The position numbers and the translations under genes were made by a program. The notes below the pieces were generated by a model. That model was not told the DNA's origin, did no database searches, and worked only from the letters and a program-made list of their open reading frames with translations. Shown in pieces: positions 12,170 to 23,815 of a stretch of 64,000 nucleotides of DNA. The stretch's first letter is position 1. Every line of letters begins with the position of its first letter. Source of the stretch: Ancistrus triradiatus (taxonomy: Eukaryota; Chordata; Actinopteri; Siluriformes; Loricariidae); NCBI GenBank assembly GCA_025084515.1, contig JAJAGP010001517.1, forward strand, positions 62,001 through 126,000, read 5' to 3'.

Positions 12170-12943
12170 AATACACATACAATATACCGTATTTTTCGGA
12201 CCATAACGCGCACTTAAAATCCTTTAACTTTCTCAAAAATCGACAGTGCGCCTTAAAATGCGGTGCGTCTAATGTATGAATTAATTCTGGTTGAACCTTC
12301 TGACCTAGAACCGAATTGTAGGATGGTACACACGGCGCTCCTAAATCTGTCAAAATGTTTTAGCACGGTCTTGGTAAGTTTACGAAGCTTACGGCCACCG
12401 TAGTGGCGCAGCATCACGGAGTAATAATACGGTATGTGCTTCAGCATTAGGGTACGTGCATTCATTCATTTATTTTCGAAGCGGATTTCGAACTCAACGC
12501 TATCAGTCACGCAGTACAACATGGACATAGAGCAGCTGCGAGAGAATTCAACATTAACGAATCAATGGTACGGAAGTGGAGGAAGCAAGAAGACGCCCTG
12601 CGCCAGGTAAAGACCAAACTGAGCTTCCGACGGAACTTAAGAGTTTTGTTTCATTTCATGCGTCTTATAACCCGGTGCGCTTTATGTATGAAAATAGATC
12701 CGTTAGAAGTCGATTATTGATATCGCGCCTTATAACCCGGTGTGCTTTATAGCCCGGAAAATACGGTACACATATTGCTGGCCCTTATGGGAATCACCAA
12801 AGACTCCAGGAACCTACACAACATCTAGGTTCATTTTGCCAGGAGCAGTTCCTAAAGTCTCTGAAAGACTTCAGAGGTTGTGTTGTAGCACCTTTGGTGA
12901 TGCCCATAAAGGCCAGCAATATGTGTGTAATGTATGTGTGTAT
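12170..12943. repeat. Inverted-repeat (hairpin) unit split by a pogo-like insertion
   Basis: The inner left arm at 12769-12802 (cacatattgctggcc and so on to ccaaag) is complementary to 12892-12925 with about two mismatches in 34. The outer left arm (atacacatacaata, before 12186) matches the far part of the right arm (tgtatgtgtgtatt). The two halves of the left arm are separated only by the 580-bp element at 12187-12766, so that element inserted into an existing hairpin repeat. No coding content. It could be a MITE. Confidence 0.72.
12187..12766 (+). mobile_element. Pogo-like non-autonomous DNA element, copy 1
   Basis: The element is flanked by TA on both sides. The terminal inverted repeats begin ccgtatttttcggaccata and end (here diverged) in cccggaaaatacgg. 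Inside is a degenerate coding piece for a helix-turn-helix (see the copies at 15234, 32083, 39392 and 43155). The length of about 580 bp is far below an autonomous element, and no catalytic DDE domain is present. Confidence 0.85.
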
Positions 12944-14178
12944 TGTTCGCCAGAGGCTCCTGAGTCTCCACTGCTCTTCAGGTTGGGGGCTAGGTCTGTG
13001 CTCATGTTACACAGACCCGGATGCCCTGGTTACATACTTACTACCTACTAAGTATATAAAGAAACACACACATAAACACCTAACAAAGATGCTGCAGCTC
13101 TAAGGAACAATCAAATACTTTCGTTCTAGTATGATTTCCCATTTCCCTTCCATCTACCAATGTACCAGTCCAGAACAATGCTGGATTACTATCAGACTGA
13201 ATCTGATCCACCTCTTTTATGCTGTGAATAAATGAAGACAGATAAGAACCCAGAACTGTGACATTCGTGTTTCATCTCACATTTAAGTAAATTAAGATCT
13301 AATCCTAGATATGAATGTTTCATTTTCGCAGCATTTTTCATTCGGTTCCACCTTTTGAAAATAACACCCCGCAATTCAATGAAAGCGAATACAATGCAGC
13401 AGATTCATAAATGATACATTTTAGATCATTTTCCAGGACGACCAAATGCTTGACCAACTAAACAATAACTAATCTGATGTATTTAACAGTAGGAATTAAA
13501 CATGCATGGAAATAAACAAGTCTATTCATAAACAGTGCTAGAATTAATGATCATTTTTCTTCTTTCTTGGGGTAGGGGTTGAAAAGGAGGTTTCCTTTGC
13601 CACAGGAGGATACAATCAAAAAATTGTAGGCCACTGAGTCCTTAAAAACATTTTTACAATTCAATGAGGCAGAAATGGCATTTCTAAGACTATTTTCACC
13701 ATCTATTATTGGGGCAAGACATCAATTGTTGGTAATCCGATGTGATGGAGGAGGCATTAAGAGTCAAAATTTCTGCTGCATTTTGTCAGCAGGTTTTCAA
13801 GGTGAATGTATACTAACAGTGCCGAGAACACACAGAAAGTGCATTAAAGCATGCATTTTTAAACAACACACACATGCTTTTTCCATATCTGTCAAGACGA
13901 AATGGCAAATGATGTATATGAAACAAGCACAGCGGCATCTCAATCACTGAAGAAACAGTCCGTCTGTCAGTCTTTTCAGACACTAAAAGCCGCTGTTACA
14001 AAGGCGATACATAAAGAAGTGGGTTGCTTCACATTAGCTACCCGTTCAATAATGAGCCTTCATACTGAAGCTGACAGTGGCCTAAAAGGTGGGACTGGCA
14101 TTGGATCTTATTTTTCATTCTTGTGTGATGTTGATTGACATGACAAAGATCTTTCACATGAGCTTTAAAGCACAAATT

Positions 14179-14379
14179 TCATTTACATTTACAGCATTTA
14201 GCAGACGCCCTTATCCAGAGCGACTTACAATTGATACAGTCTTACAATCCAAGCAATTGTGGGTTAAGGGTCTTGCTCAAGGTCCCAACAGTGGCAGCTT
14301 GGCAGAGGTGGGATTTGAACCTTGGACCTTCTGGTCCATAGTCCAGTACCTTACCCGCTAGGCTACCACAGTCCCCCAA
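14179..14379 (-). mobile_element. tRNA-derived SINE (family 1)
   Basis: Reverse orientation: the tail (catttagcagacgccctta) comes first, then tgggttaagggtcttgctca, then the B box (gggatttgaacc), and the head ends gctaccacagtcccc. Essentially full length. Confidence 0.9.
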
Positions 14380-15233
14380 TTTCCTTAAAACACCATGACA
14401 CATTTGATGCTTCGCATAACATGCAGAGAGTCAGTAACTGTCTGCAGTGCATCAATATCAGTACGGACAATACTGAACAAAGATGACACCAGAAACTGTA
14501 CTTATATGGCCAATCCTACTTGAATAGTATGAAATTCCCTTCTGCAGATGGAAGCGGGATTTCCTGCATGCATTATACACAATTTCTAGCGTTATACGTC
14601 ATTTCATGCATCATACATGATTAGAGATGGTAAAATACAAACGATTTCCGCTATCCGAATGTGCCCCATTCGAGGAAATGGTCTGGATAGTAAATATTTG
14701 CATAGCGATAGACTATTTGCATCATTTCTTATTTGAAAATGAATAATTGGATCCTGTATAATTAAAAGCCCACCCACATTCAACGATGTTAGCGTAATAT
14801 AGTTCAAGAAGTCATGTTCTTAATGGTCTTCTGTCAGCCAGTTATCTATGAATTTGATAGTGTGAGCAAAATCTCACTCTGTTTTTTCTAGTCCTAAACA
14901 TTACAGTATAATATTATTAACTACTATCTAATTAACCACTGAATAACGTGTAAATTGTAGGCACAGGTAAGAGAGCATTTGTAAAATTTTCTTGATGGGC
15001 ATTAATTATAGCTGGTTATTGTTTTAGATAGCGTGTTAGAATAATACTCCATGTGCTATACAAATTCGGATAACAGGAATTCTGATAGCTGGGTATATTC
15101 TGCCCCTTCATGTCTGATATCTGACATTTGATATCTCTTTTGCTATTACTTGTAGCAAATGCACAAAACTGTGACTCCGATTACGCCTGGCATTCTTTGT
15201 TATCATTTTAAAAATACAACTGGCACTGGCATA

Positions 15234-15816
15234 CCGTATTTTTCGGACCATAAGGCGCACTTAAAATCCTTTAATTTTCTCAAAAATCGACAGTGCGCCT
15301 TAGAATGCGGTGCGTCTAATGTATGAATTAATTCTGGTTGTGCTTTCTGACCTAGAACCGATTGTAGATGGTACACGGCGCTCCTAAATCTGTCAAAATG
15401 TTTTAGCACGGCCTTGGTAGGTTACGAAGCTTACGGCAACCGTAGTGCGCAGCATCGCGGCGGAGTAATACGGTATGGTGCTTCTTCAGCATTAGGGTGT
15501 GTGCATTCATTCATTCATTTTTTCGAAGCGGATTTCAAACACAACGCTATCAGTCACGCAGTACAACATGGACATAGAGCAGCTGTGAGAGAATTCAACA
15601 TTAACGAATCAATGGTACGGAAGTGGAGAAGCAAGAAGACGCCCTGCGCCAGGTAAAGACCAAACTGAGCTTCCGACCAAACTTAAGAGTTTTTGTTTCA
15701 TTTCATGCGCTTTATAACCCGGTGCGGCTTTATGTATGAAAATAGACCCGTTAGCAGCCGATCGTTGATATTGCCCGCCTTATAATCCGGTGCGCTTTAT
15801 GGTCCGAAAAATACGG
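15234..15816 (+). mobile_element. Pogo-like non-autonomous DNA element, copy 2
   Basis: TA-flanked, with TIRs ccgtatttttcggaccataa and ttatggtccgaaaaatacgg. A coding-like piece near 15520-15655 reads FKHNAISHAVQHGHRAAVRE, then FNINESMVRKWRSK. This resembles the helix-turn-helix found at the N-terminus of pogo/CENP-B-like and Brinker-type proteins. A frameshift follows immediately. Confidence 0.88.
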
Positions 15817-15917
15817 TAGTCCATTTAACCCCCTGCCCTGTCTCCTTCACCCTTAATTAGAAATGCCACAAACCTCCATATTTAATAAAACAAACAGAAA
15901 GAACAAAAGTGTGTGAC

Positions 15918-16390
15918 ATTTCATTTACAGCATTATCAGATGCTCTTATATGGAGAGAACTTTAAGTGATACAATCTTACCTGTATAAGCCAAGCAATCA
16001 AGGGTCAAGGCAATTGCTTCTAAAGGCCCAATAGTGGCAGCTTGCCAGTGCTGGGACTTGAGCTCCCAACTTTGTAGTTAATAGTCCAGTACCTTAGCCA
16101 CTGATCATCAGTACCTAGCCTAAACATCCAGATGGTTCTGGTATATTACAGCACAAGAACAGCTGCTCTCACTTGCATATGACAACTGCTGGCTAGATGG
16201 GATCTTGGATTGATGACATTGATATGATCTCTACACTTTCAGCATTTAGCAGTTCACTCATGTTTATCCAGAGCACGTACAACTGAGATGAGCATCTAAA
16301 GAGTCCAACAGTAACAGCTTGGCAAAACCAGCCTTTGAAACCTCAACCTTCTTATTAGTAAACCAGAGCCTGAATCACTGCACTGTGGTT
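15918..16390 (-). mobile_element. Two decayed SINE (family 1) copies
   Basis: Near 15918-16106 and 16236-16390 the order tail (cagcattatcagatgctctt; cagcatttagcagttcact), middle (ccaatagtggcagcttgcca; ccaacagtaacagcttggca) and head remnant can be followed on the minus strand. Divergence is high, so these are older than the other copies. Confidence 0.7.
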
Positions 16391-16746
16391 TGGTCATGCG
16401 TCATGATGGACGTATGTGAAGCAAAATCACCTAGCATGTTCTTGCTGGTGTAAATAGCTTGCACATACATTTACATGTGCAAATCCTTATAAAGACCATA
16501 TGTAAAGAAGGGCCTAGGAGAAATCTTAATTAAAGATACCAATGAGTAATTTATAGTTCAACTGAAGTTCCAAACCCAACCAAGGGAATAAAAAGCAAAA
16601 ACTAAGGACATAAGATGAATGGGTGAATACACAGGGAAGTGTTTTAATTAATTACAGTTCATCCTTACTCTCACTGCTCCATTGGATACATGACTTAGGG
16701 GGTCAAAGAGGAGTGTCTGTGGGTGGTATGGAGCTGAAATAATCGT

Positions 16747-16748
<2 letters not shown>

Positions 16749-16777
<29 letters not shown>
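16749..16777. repeat. (CA)n microsatellite
   Basis: A pure dinucleotide run of about 14 units. Confidence 0.95.
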
Positions 16778-16779
<2 letters not shown>

Positions 16780-17278
16780 TTATAATACAGGGTGGCGTGT
16801 ATAATGGGGAGGATAACTTATGTGTCCTCATTGCCAGTGACAGAGACTCACTGCACATTTGATAATGAGATAATAAAGAGTGTATGCTCAGCATCTGACA
16901 GGGGGTCCCCACTTAGCCATGAGCCATGACCGACTCAGGCTTTCCTTAGCTTCATCTAAGATCCTATTTACCGGTATACTTGGTCTTTTAATGCATCTTG
17001 TTTCTGGATTGCATCCAGGCAAGATTTTAACTACATGAATTATGACTCCGTGTACACTTAATTGTCAAATGAATCTCCAGTCAGCCACATAGCTGTATAA
17101 CATATTGTTTAACATATAACTATAATGCATTTCAACCCAACTCCTGAAGGGTTTTGAGCAATCAGATTCAAATCGGACAAAAATGTGCCTTGAGGTGCAT
17201 TTACACATGCATTTTTATGTTGCTTAACCCAGTCTGGATACAATCCTGATACTCAAGACATGCGAAACTATTTAGAAT

Positions 17279-17281
<3 letters not shown>

Positions 17282-17318
<37 letters not shown>
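17282..17318. repeat. (CT)n microsatellite
   Basis: A pure CT run of about 18 units, roughly 120 bp downstream (in gene sense) of the donor of the frameshifted exon. Confidence 0.95.
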
Positions 17319-17323
<5 letters not shown>

Positions 17324-17435
17324 TATAATAAGGCATTATTATGGATAAGTAATAGGCATAGAGATTTAGTGAGAGGCATGTTAATAACAGACTACAGTTG
17401 CAATATTGCAAGTACTGCAATGAAAAGCAGCTTAC

Positions 17436-17581
17436 CGTGTTCCAAATACGATGGCGTTCCCTCTGAAGGGTCTAGTCTCCGTGCCCTCCGTCCATGTTTG
17501 GAGTTGTTGTGCCACAAACATGTTGTCTGACACGGCGAGGAGAACATGCCCTTCTACACTCACGGTGGTCGAAACAACTAC
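17436..17581 (-). CDS. ebf1: ebf1 exon: DNA-binding domain to IPT linker, frameshifted as written
   Basis: The acceptor AG is at 17583-17582 and the donor GT at 17435-17434 (gtaagc). The exon opens VVVSTTVSVEGHVL, continues LAVSDNMFV, then loses frame. Skipping one G restores HNNSKHGRRARRLDPSEGTP and SYLEH. The EGTPSYLEH ending is characteristic of EBF1. The expected length is 142 nt (47 codons plus 1). The observed length is 146 nt. The excess is one CTC codon (VLLAV instead of VLAV) plus one extra G near 17512-17513 (plus strand gcc where gc is expected). Splice sites and flanking codons look functional, so a sequencing or assembly indel is the simplest explanation. A damaged allele cannot be excluded. 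SVEG differs from the NVDG of mammalian EBF1. Confidence 0.92.
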
Positions 17582-19662
17582 CTGAAAAGGACATTGTTGC
17601 CTTTAAAGTGTGAGATTGCCCAGACTTCACAAGCCAAATTTCCTTTATTTCAATATGTTTTATACATTAAATATATACATTCAAATGTGCAGATATATAT
17701 ATCACTTAAATTCATGTCCTACAAAGGATCTGGTAGATGTTTTTTTGTTTGTTCACACCAGTCACTTCTCTAGAAATAAATACCATCTTCTCATGTAGTG
17801 TCAGTAAAAATCTAGTGTTTACATCATTTTGTTTCCAATTTTATAATAATGATTTAATTTAATTTCAACTGTGTTTTTGTTAGCTATCCATTTTTAAATA
17901 TATTTGAGGTTACTTTTACACATTTTAGTTCAGTTGAAGTCATTTTACTTCTACATTAAATGTTACAGAGCAACTTTTGTCTAATGTGTTTTAAAGCACA
18001 CTGCAAACTGTAGTATTGTTGAAATAAGCAGCCTGTTCAGGGGATGATTGGGTTACTAGTAAAAAGTAATTGATGTGGTTGAGCGTGACACAGCTGAAAA
18101 TATACATAATATTTAACTAACCCAGAAATGAATTCAGATTTCATTACTTTATTTTAGTTAGCATCAGAGTCAGTGTTTGATGGTTTCATTAATATTGTAT
18201 GAGTATCTAGTGCAAAATTGAAATATAGTTTTAATTTTATTATTTCATGTCATTATAAATGTAGGTATAGAATCCTTTTTTTTACTGTAATGAGAGTGAG
18301 CATGGGGGTTTGGATGCACCAGATTAAAACAGTACTGTACACAAATAACCTCACAACAATGGCCACTATAATAGTTACATGTATGAAGCTTCTGCATATT
18401 TTGTCATAATACATAGCAAATATGCATCGTGTAAGTGCAGGTAACAATTTTGACTGCAATTAGCAATTTTACACTTATGTATATATACTTAGATATACTT
18501 GTATTTTTATACTGTGCCTACTTAAAATCCCTTTAAACTAATCTTGAGCATTTGATATTTTTAAAATTCATAGAATGATCCACTTTTTAAAAAACACATA
18601 TAACGTTCACATGTATACACATTTTCTCCTCTTTGCCTTTTATCAAAGTCCTCTAGCCCATTCTAGAAATTGTTTGTTCTAAGAGATTGATTGCTGATAG
18701 GGGCTGGCATGGATTAATTCAATTATAATGTTGGTGCCACTTGGAGTGCCCTGACACAGTACTACAGAGTTAATGGAGGTTTGGGAGAACTTTGTGAATG
18801 GCATTAGTGGGCATTGCTTTAAAACTGAAGCAGTTCCTCCTCTCTCTGGTGGGCCTAGTGAAGAGCCTCTCATTTTAATTGTAGTTGAGAGGAGGCCTGT
18901 CTTTTGAAAAAGAAAGGAATTGGCAAAGTGTGAGAGGTCTCCAAGGGACTGGTTTCTCGCTCCTTTTTTCTCTCTAAAGTATCCCCCTTCCTCTGACTCC
19001 TTTTTCTCTCTCACACTGATATGTTATCTTATTCTCAATTCATTGTACGTTTTCTTTCTCACTGTTATCAGAATAATGAATTCCATGAGTACTGGCCTTG
19101 TCTCTAACAGCATATTCTACTCAGAAATAAATGGATCCTGTCAAAAACAATTATGATCTAACCAGGATTGTTTTAGGTAATATTAGTATAGAAATATTTA
19201 TCAAACTAACAAATGGGAAGAATTCTTATTTTAATTTTTTTTTTTGTCACTTGATAATCATAAATGAACAGAGAACAAGTTTCCTTCACCTTGTACATTT
19301 TCATATATATTGTACCATCAAAATGCAAACATTTGAATAAATCTGAAATTAGCATTTATCTATAAATGCTAAACAAGCAATTATACTAGATTAAAATAAT
19401 TAAGGTGCTAACACAGAATACCATCAGGCAGCTCTCACTGAGAGTTCACTGACAGTAATGCATCAGTGTCAACAAAAACAGTTTGACAATCTAGTAACTA
19501 TAATTAAATAACTATAATCTAATCAATACCATGGCTGATAACATTTAAGTAACTGAAGAAGGCAAAAACTCATTAATATTGAATAGGCAGACCAATTACA
19601 ATGACTCATCAATATTTTGAATAGCAGACCAAATACTAATAATAGTTAATAATATATAATAA

Positions 19663-19672
<10 letters not shown>

Positions 19673-19693
<21 letters not shown>

Positions 19694-19695
19694 AA
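19673..19695. repeat. (GAA)n microsatellite
   Basis: Trinucleotide tract of about eight AGA units, preceded by AT-rich AATA-type sequence. Confidence 0.9.
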
Positions 19696-19887
19696 TATGC
19701 AGTGTTTGCTTTATTCACATTCACTTGTTATATATCTACCCAGGACAAATAATGATAAGCAATGAATTAAGTAAGAATTTTAACAATGTGATGGTATCAT
19801 AATGTGGTTATAGTGGTGGTTGCTAAATGCAGTTCTATTAGATTATTTTCTTTCTAATGTATGCTCCAGAGTGCATTAGTTTACTTA

Positions 19888-21450
19888 CAGTGGTGCTTGA
19901 AAGTTTGTGAACCCTTTAGAATTTTCTGCATAAATATGACCTAAAACATCATCAGATTTTCACACAAGTCCTAAAAGTAGATAAAGAGAACCCAGTTTAA
20001 ACACATGAGACAAAAATAAACAAAAATTAGTAAGAGGCAAAAGTATCTTTCAGTATCTGGTGTGACCCCCCTGTGCAGCAATAACTGCAGCTAAACGTTT
20101 CCTGTAAACTGTTGATTAGTCCTGCACACACGGCTTGGAGGAATTTTAGCCCATTCCTCCGTACAGAACAGCTTCAGCTCTAGGATGTTGGTGGGTTTCC
20201 TCACATTAGCTGCTCGCTTCAGGTCCTTTCACACAACATTTAACATTGGATTAAGGTCAGGACTTTGACTTGGCCATTCCAAACATTCACTTTATTCTTC
20301 TTTAACCATTCTTTGGTAGAACGGCTTGTGTGCTTAGGGTCGTGGTCTTGCTGCATGACCCACCTTCTCTTGAGATTCAGTTCATGGACAGATGTCCTGA
20401 CATTTTCCTTTAGAACTCTCTGATATAATTCAGATTCATTGTTCCATCAATGATGGCAAGCCGTCCTGCCCAGATGCAGCAAAACAGGCCCAAAACCATG
20501 ACAGTACCACCACCATGTTTCACAGATGGGATAAGGTTCTTTATGCTGCTGGAATGCAGTGTTTTCCTTTCTCCAACATAAAACGCTTTTCTTTTAAACC
20601 AAAAAGTTCTATTTTGGTCTCATCCGTCCACAAACATTTCTTCCAATAGCCTTCTGGCTTGTCCACGTGATCTTTAGCAAACTGCAGACGAGCAGCAATG
20701 TTCTTTTTTGGAGAGCAGTGGCTTTCTCCTTGCAACCCTGCCATGCACACCATTGTTGTTCAGTGTTTTATTCTGATGGTGGACTCATGAACATTAACAT
20801 TAGCCAATGTGAGAGAGGCCTTCAGTTGCTTAGAAGTTACCCTGGGTCTTTGTGGTGACCTCACCAACTATTACACGTCTTGCTCTTGGAGTGATCTTTG
20901 TTGGGTTGACCACTCCTGGGAGGGTAACAATGGTCTTGAATTTCCTCCATTTGTACACAATCTGTCTGACTGTGGATTGGTGGAGTCCAAACTCTTTAGA
21001 GATGGTTTTTGTAACCTCTTCCAGCCTGATGAGCATCAACAACTCTTTTTCTGAGCTTCTCAGAAATCTCCTTTGTTTCGTACCATGACACACTGCCACA
21101 AAGTTGTGAAGAGCAGACTTTGATAGATCCCTGTTCTTTAAATAAAAACAGGGTGCCCACTCACACCTGATTGTCATCCCACTGATTGAAAACACCTGAC
21201 TAATTTCACCTTCAAATTAACTGCTAATCCTAGTGTTCACATACTTTTGCCACTCACTAATATGTAATATTGGATCATTTTCCTCAATAAATAAATGACT
21301 AAAGTATAATATTTTTGTCTCATTTGTGTAACTGGGATCTCTTTACCTACTTTTAGGACTTGTGTAAAAATCTGATGATGTTTTAGGTCATATTTTAATG
21401 CAGAAATAAAAAACATTTTAAAGGGGTTCACAAACTTTCAAGCACCACTG
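19888..21450 (-). mobile_element. Tc1-like element (family 1), full length
   Basis: Both ends are present: cagtggtgcttgaaagtttg on the left and its complement caagcaccactg on the right. TA lies immediately outside on each side (19886-19887 and 21451-21452), the signature of Tc1/mariner insertion. At 1,563 bp it has the size of complete fish Tc1 elements. The TIR regions are long, over 100 bp. The transposase inside is broken. Confidence 0.95.
20050..21086 (-). pseudogene. Tc1 transposase pseudogene (family 1)
   Basis: The span runs from an ATG at 21086 to a stop at 20050-20052, which fits a roughly 340-residue transposase. Readable pieces are the helix-turn-helix TISKEFGLHQSTVRQIVYKW with KFKTIVTLPG after it (about 20930-21020), then ITPRARRVIV, then a catalytic-core piece with LQFAKDHVDKPEGYWKK and WTDETKIELFG (first Asp). 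The segments lie in different frames because of several small indels, so the gene is dead. The family can supply reference text for the other copies in this window. Confidence 0.9.
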
Positions 21451-21494
21451 TATCCCACAGTAGTCTTCCCACATTTTAACCAAACTTACCAGAT

Positions 21495-21715
21495 TTTACA
21501 GTACAACTCAGCACTAGTCCATCATAAGGCTGGGTAGGGCTCGCTGATGCAGCCGCCAGGGGAAGATCTCCCACCCAGCTTCCCTTTTGCTCAGGAGCAG
21601 TCCAATTAAACCTGTATGACGTCCGACCCAGCTGGAAGGCACCGCCAGAACTCAAACCCAGGTCAGCGGGGGGGTGGACTAGTATATTAGATTGCTGTGC
21701 CACCCAGGTGTCCCC
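21495..21715 (-). mobile_element. SINE-like repeat (family 2)
   Basis: On the minus strand it opens ggtggcacagcaatctaata and contains a B-box-like ctgggtttgagttctgg. It then has a body with gctgcatcagcgagcc and ttatgatggactagtgctg. A related, diverged copy is at 33737-33985 (gctgcatcagcaaccc, gggatggactggcacc). A tRNA-derived origin is inferred from the B-box-like text. Confidence 0.65.
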
Positions 21716-21979
21716 ACAACAATTTGTCTACATTTATTGTTTTCATTTTGTTAGAGAATCATTTTGATTGCTCGAACAGCATTTAATTATTTGTACCCAC
21801 TTTTTAACAGTTACATTTTAACGCAACATGTGTTGTTCGGCTATGGTGGTCACTCGGTAGCAGAGCCATTACTTTAGCAGAGCCATTTTGAACAAGCAGA
21901 ATCAATAGGTTAACATCACTGTGGTATAATACTGTTACCAAAACAGTTTTCATTAAACTAAACAGAAAATCATTTCTTA

Positions 21980-22093
<114 letters not shown>

Positions 22094-22447
22094 TCAGAAC
22101 AGAAGAGGGTAGAATGTGTAGCATGAGTAGAAGAGAGCAGAGTCACCTAATACATAGCACATTCATCATAACAGGGTGGAGACATCTTTCAATAATCTTA
22201 CTCCTTACAAAATAACTCCTTTCCACCTTGCCCTTTCTTTCACTGTGTTGCCACGTTGCTTTTAACACCAAAGTGTGTGTGTTACCTTTTATATTTGAGT
22301 GTATGAATGTGGTGGGTGGGGGTTGGGCAAAAGTTACAACCTTTCACATTTTCTAATCTTCTGTACCGCACATAATACACTGCAGTTATGGAGGATATGC
22401 TGCATCTGTTGCACAGGGGAAAATGGATTTGACAGCTCACTGATCCA

Positions 22448-22468
22448 GAGTGAGTGAGTGAGTGAGTG

Positions 22469-22527
<59 letters not shown>
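22448..22527. repeat. Compound (TGAG)n-(TG)n-(AG)n microsatellite
   Basis: A short TGAG tetranucleotide array is followed by about 22 TG units and then an AG run. Confidence 0.93.
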
Positions 22528-22800
22528 CATAAAATCACAACCACACACTCCTCTAATAAACCACAAAAACCTCCTTCAGTCACATATGAATATTACATTT
22601 GTACCAGCAAAATACCAGATGGTCTGATTGGCAGGTATCATTATCGGGCTCCGAATCTGTTGATTTGAAGAGTAATGCCAACTCATAAGGCTGCACTGCA
22701 ACTATGTTTTCATTATATCTAAAGCTGAGTCACAAACGCCAACTAAAGATCACAGATTAAATTACACACTTAGTATCTTTAGCAAATGACATTCTATTGA

Positions 22801-23815
22801 CACTGATCAGCCATACCATTAAAAAACGTCCTACAAAATCATCTTTCTACAATCATTGTCCATTTTATCAGCTTCACTTCCTATACAGATGCACCTTGTA
22901 ATTATACAAATGCAGCTTGTAGTCCATCTGTTGTTCTGGATACTTGGTTTTGCCCCATCACCTGTTCTTCAGTGGTCGAGACCCCAACCATACCACACAG
23001 ATCAGGTACTATTTGGGTAGTGGATCATTCTCAGCACTGCAGCGACACTGGTGTGGTGGTGGTGTGTTAAGTGTGTGTTGTGCTGGTATGAGTGGATCAC
23101 ACACATCAGTGCTGCTGGAGTTTTTAAACACTGCCAACTCAATGTCCACCGTTAGACACACCAACCTTGTTTGTCCATCTTGTAGATGTGAATTCAGAGA
23201 CAGTAGCTCATCTGTTGTTGCACAGTTTACAGACTGTGGTGGCCTAGCGGTTAAGGTACTGGACTCTGGACCAGAAGGTCCAGGGTTCAAATCCCACCTC
23301 TGCCAAGCTGCCACTGTTGGGTCCTTGAGCAAGACCCTTAATTGCCACAATTGCTTGGATTGTAAGACTGTATCAATTGTAAGTCGCTCTGGATAAGGGC
23401 GTCTGCTAAATGCTGTAAATGTAAATGTTTGTGTTATCCTCTAATCCTTCATCAGTGCTCACAGGATGCTGCCTACAGGATGCTGGTGGCTGGATATTTT
23501 TAGGTGATGGGATATTCAGTCCAGCAGTGATACTGCTGTGTCTGATCCACTTGTATTGGTGCAACACACACTAACACAGCACCACCACATCAGTGTCACC
23601 GCACTGCAGAAAAGGGTGCACCACCCAGGTAATACCTGCTCTGTGGTGGTCCTGCCCATAGAAGAACAGGGCGTGAGAAGTTAAAAAAGTAAGCAGAGCA
23701 ACAGATGGACTGTAATCTATAATTATAGAACCACAAAGTGCACCTATATGGTAAGTGGCACTGATGGACAATGGAAATGGACAATGAGTGTAGAAACATG
23801 GGGGTGGTTTTAAAT
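22801..23815. mobile_element. Foldback (long inverted-repeat) element with SINE in the loop
   Basis: The left arm (about 22801-23135) and right arm (about 23495-23815) are complementary over hundreds of bases. Examples are gtggatcattctcagcactg and ggtggtggtgtgtta on the left, against cagtgtcaccgcactgcaga and taacacagcaccaccac on the right. The left end has actgatcagccatacc, and the right arm lacks the matching outer 20 bases. There is no coding capacity. This design is widespread in fish as a non-autonomous DNA element of uncertain class. The centre is interrupted by the SINE at 23231-23427. Confidence 0.85.
23231..23427 (+). mobile_element. tRNA-derived SINE (family 1) inside the foldback element
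   Basis: This is a near-complete copy: A box ggcctagcggttaagg, B box ggttcaaatccc, tail gctctggataagggcgtctg. It separates cacagttta on the left from gtttgtgttatcc on the right, which would otherwise be contiguous loop sequence of the foldback element. Confidence 0.9.

Larger units (their letters stand above)
9221..17435 (-). other. ebf1: ebf1 intron between the IPT exon and the linker exon
   Basis: This 8,215-bp intron contains two copies of the pogo-like short element (12187-12766 and 15234-15816), an inverted-repeat unit around 12170-12943, a SINE at 14179-14379, two decayed SINE copies near 15920-16390, and (CA)n and (CT)n tracts. Segments 9230-11000 and 12950-14170 show no recognised repeat or exon. 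Confidence 0.85.

Noticed and set aside
18679..19014. 111-codon minus-strand ORF
   Set aside because: No recognisable domain, no splice context in the ebf1 frame, low-complexity start. Treated as chance.
22282..22566. ORF with poly-His/Thr stretch
   Set aside because: It is translation of the (TG)n microsatellite.
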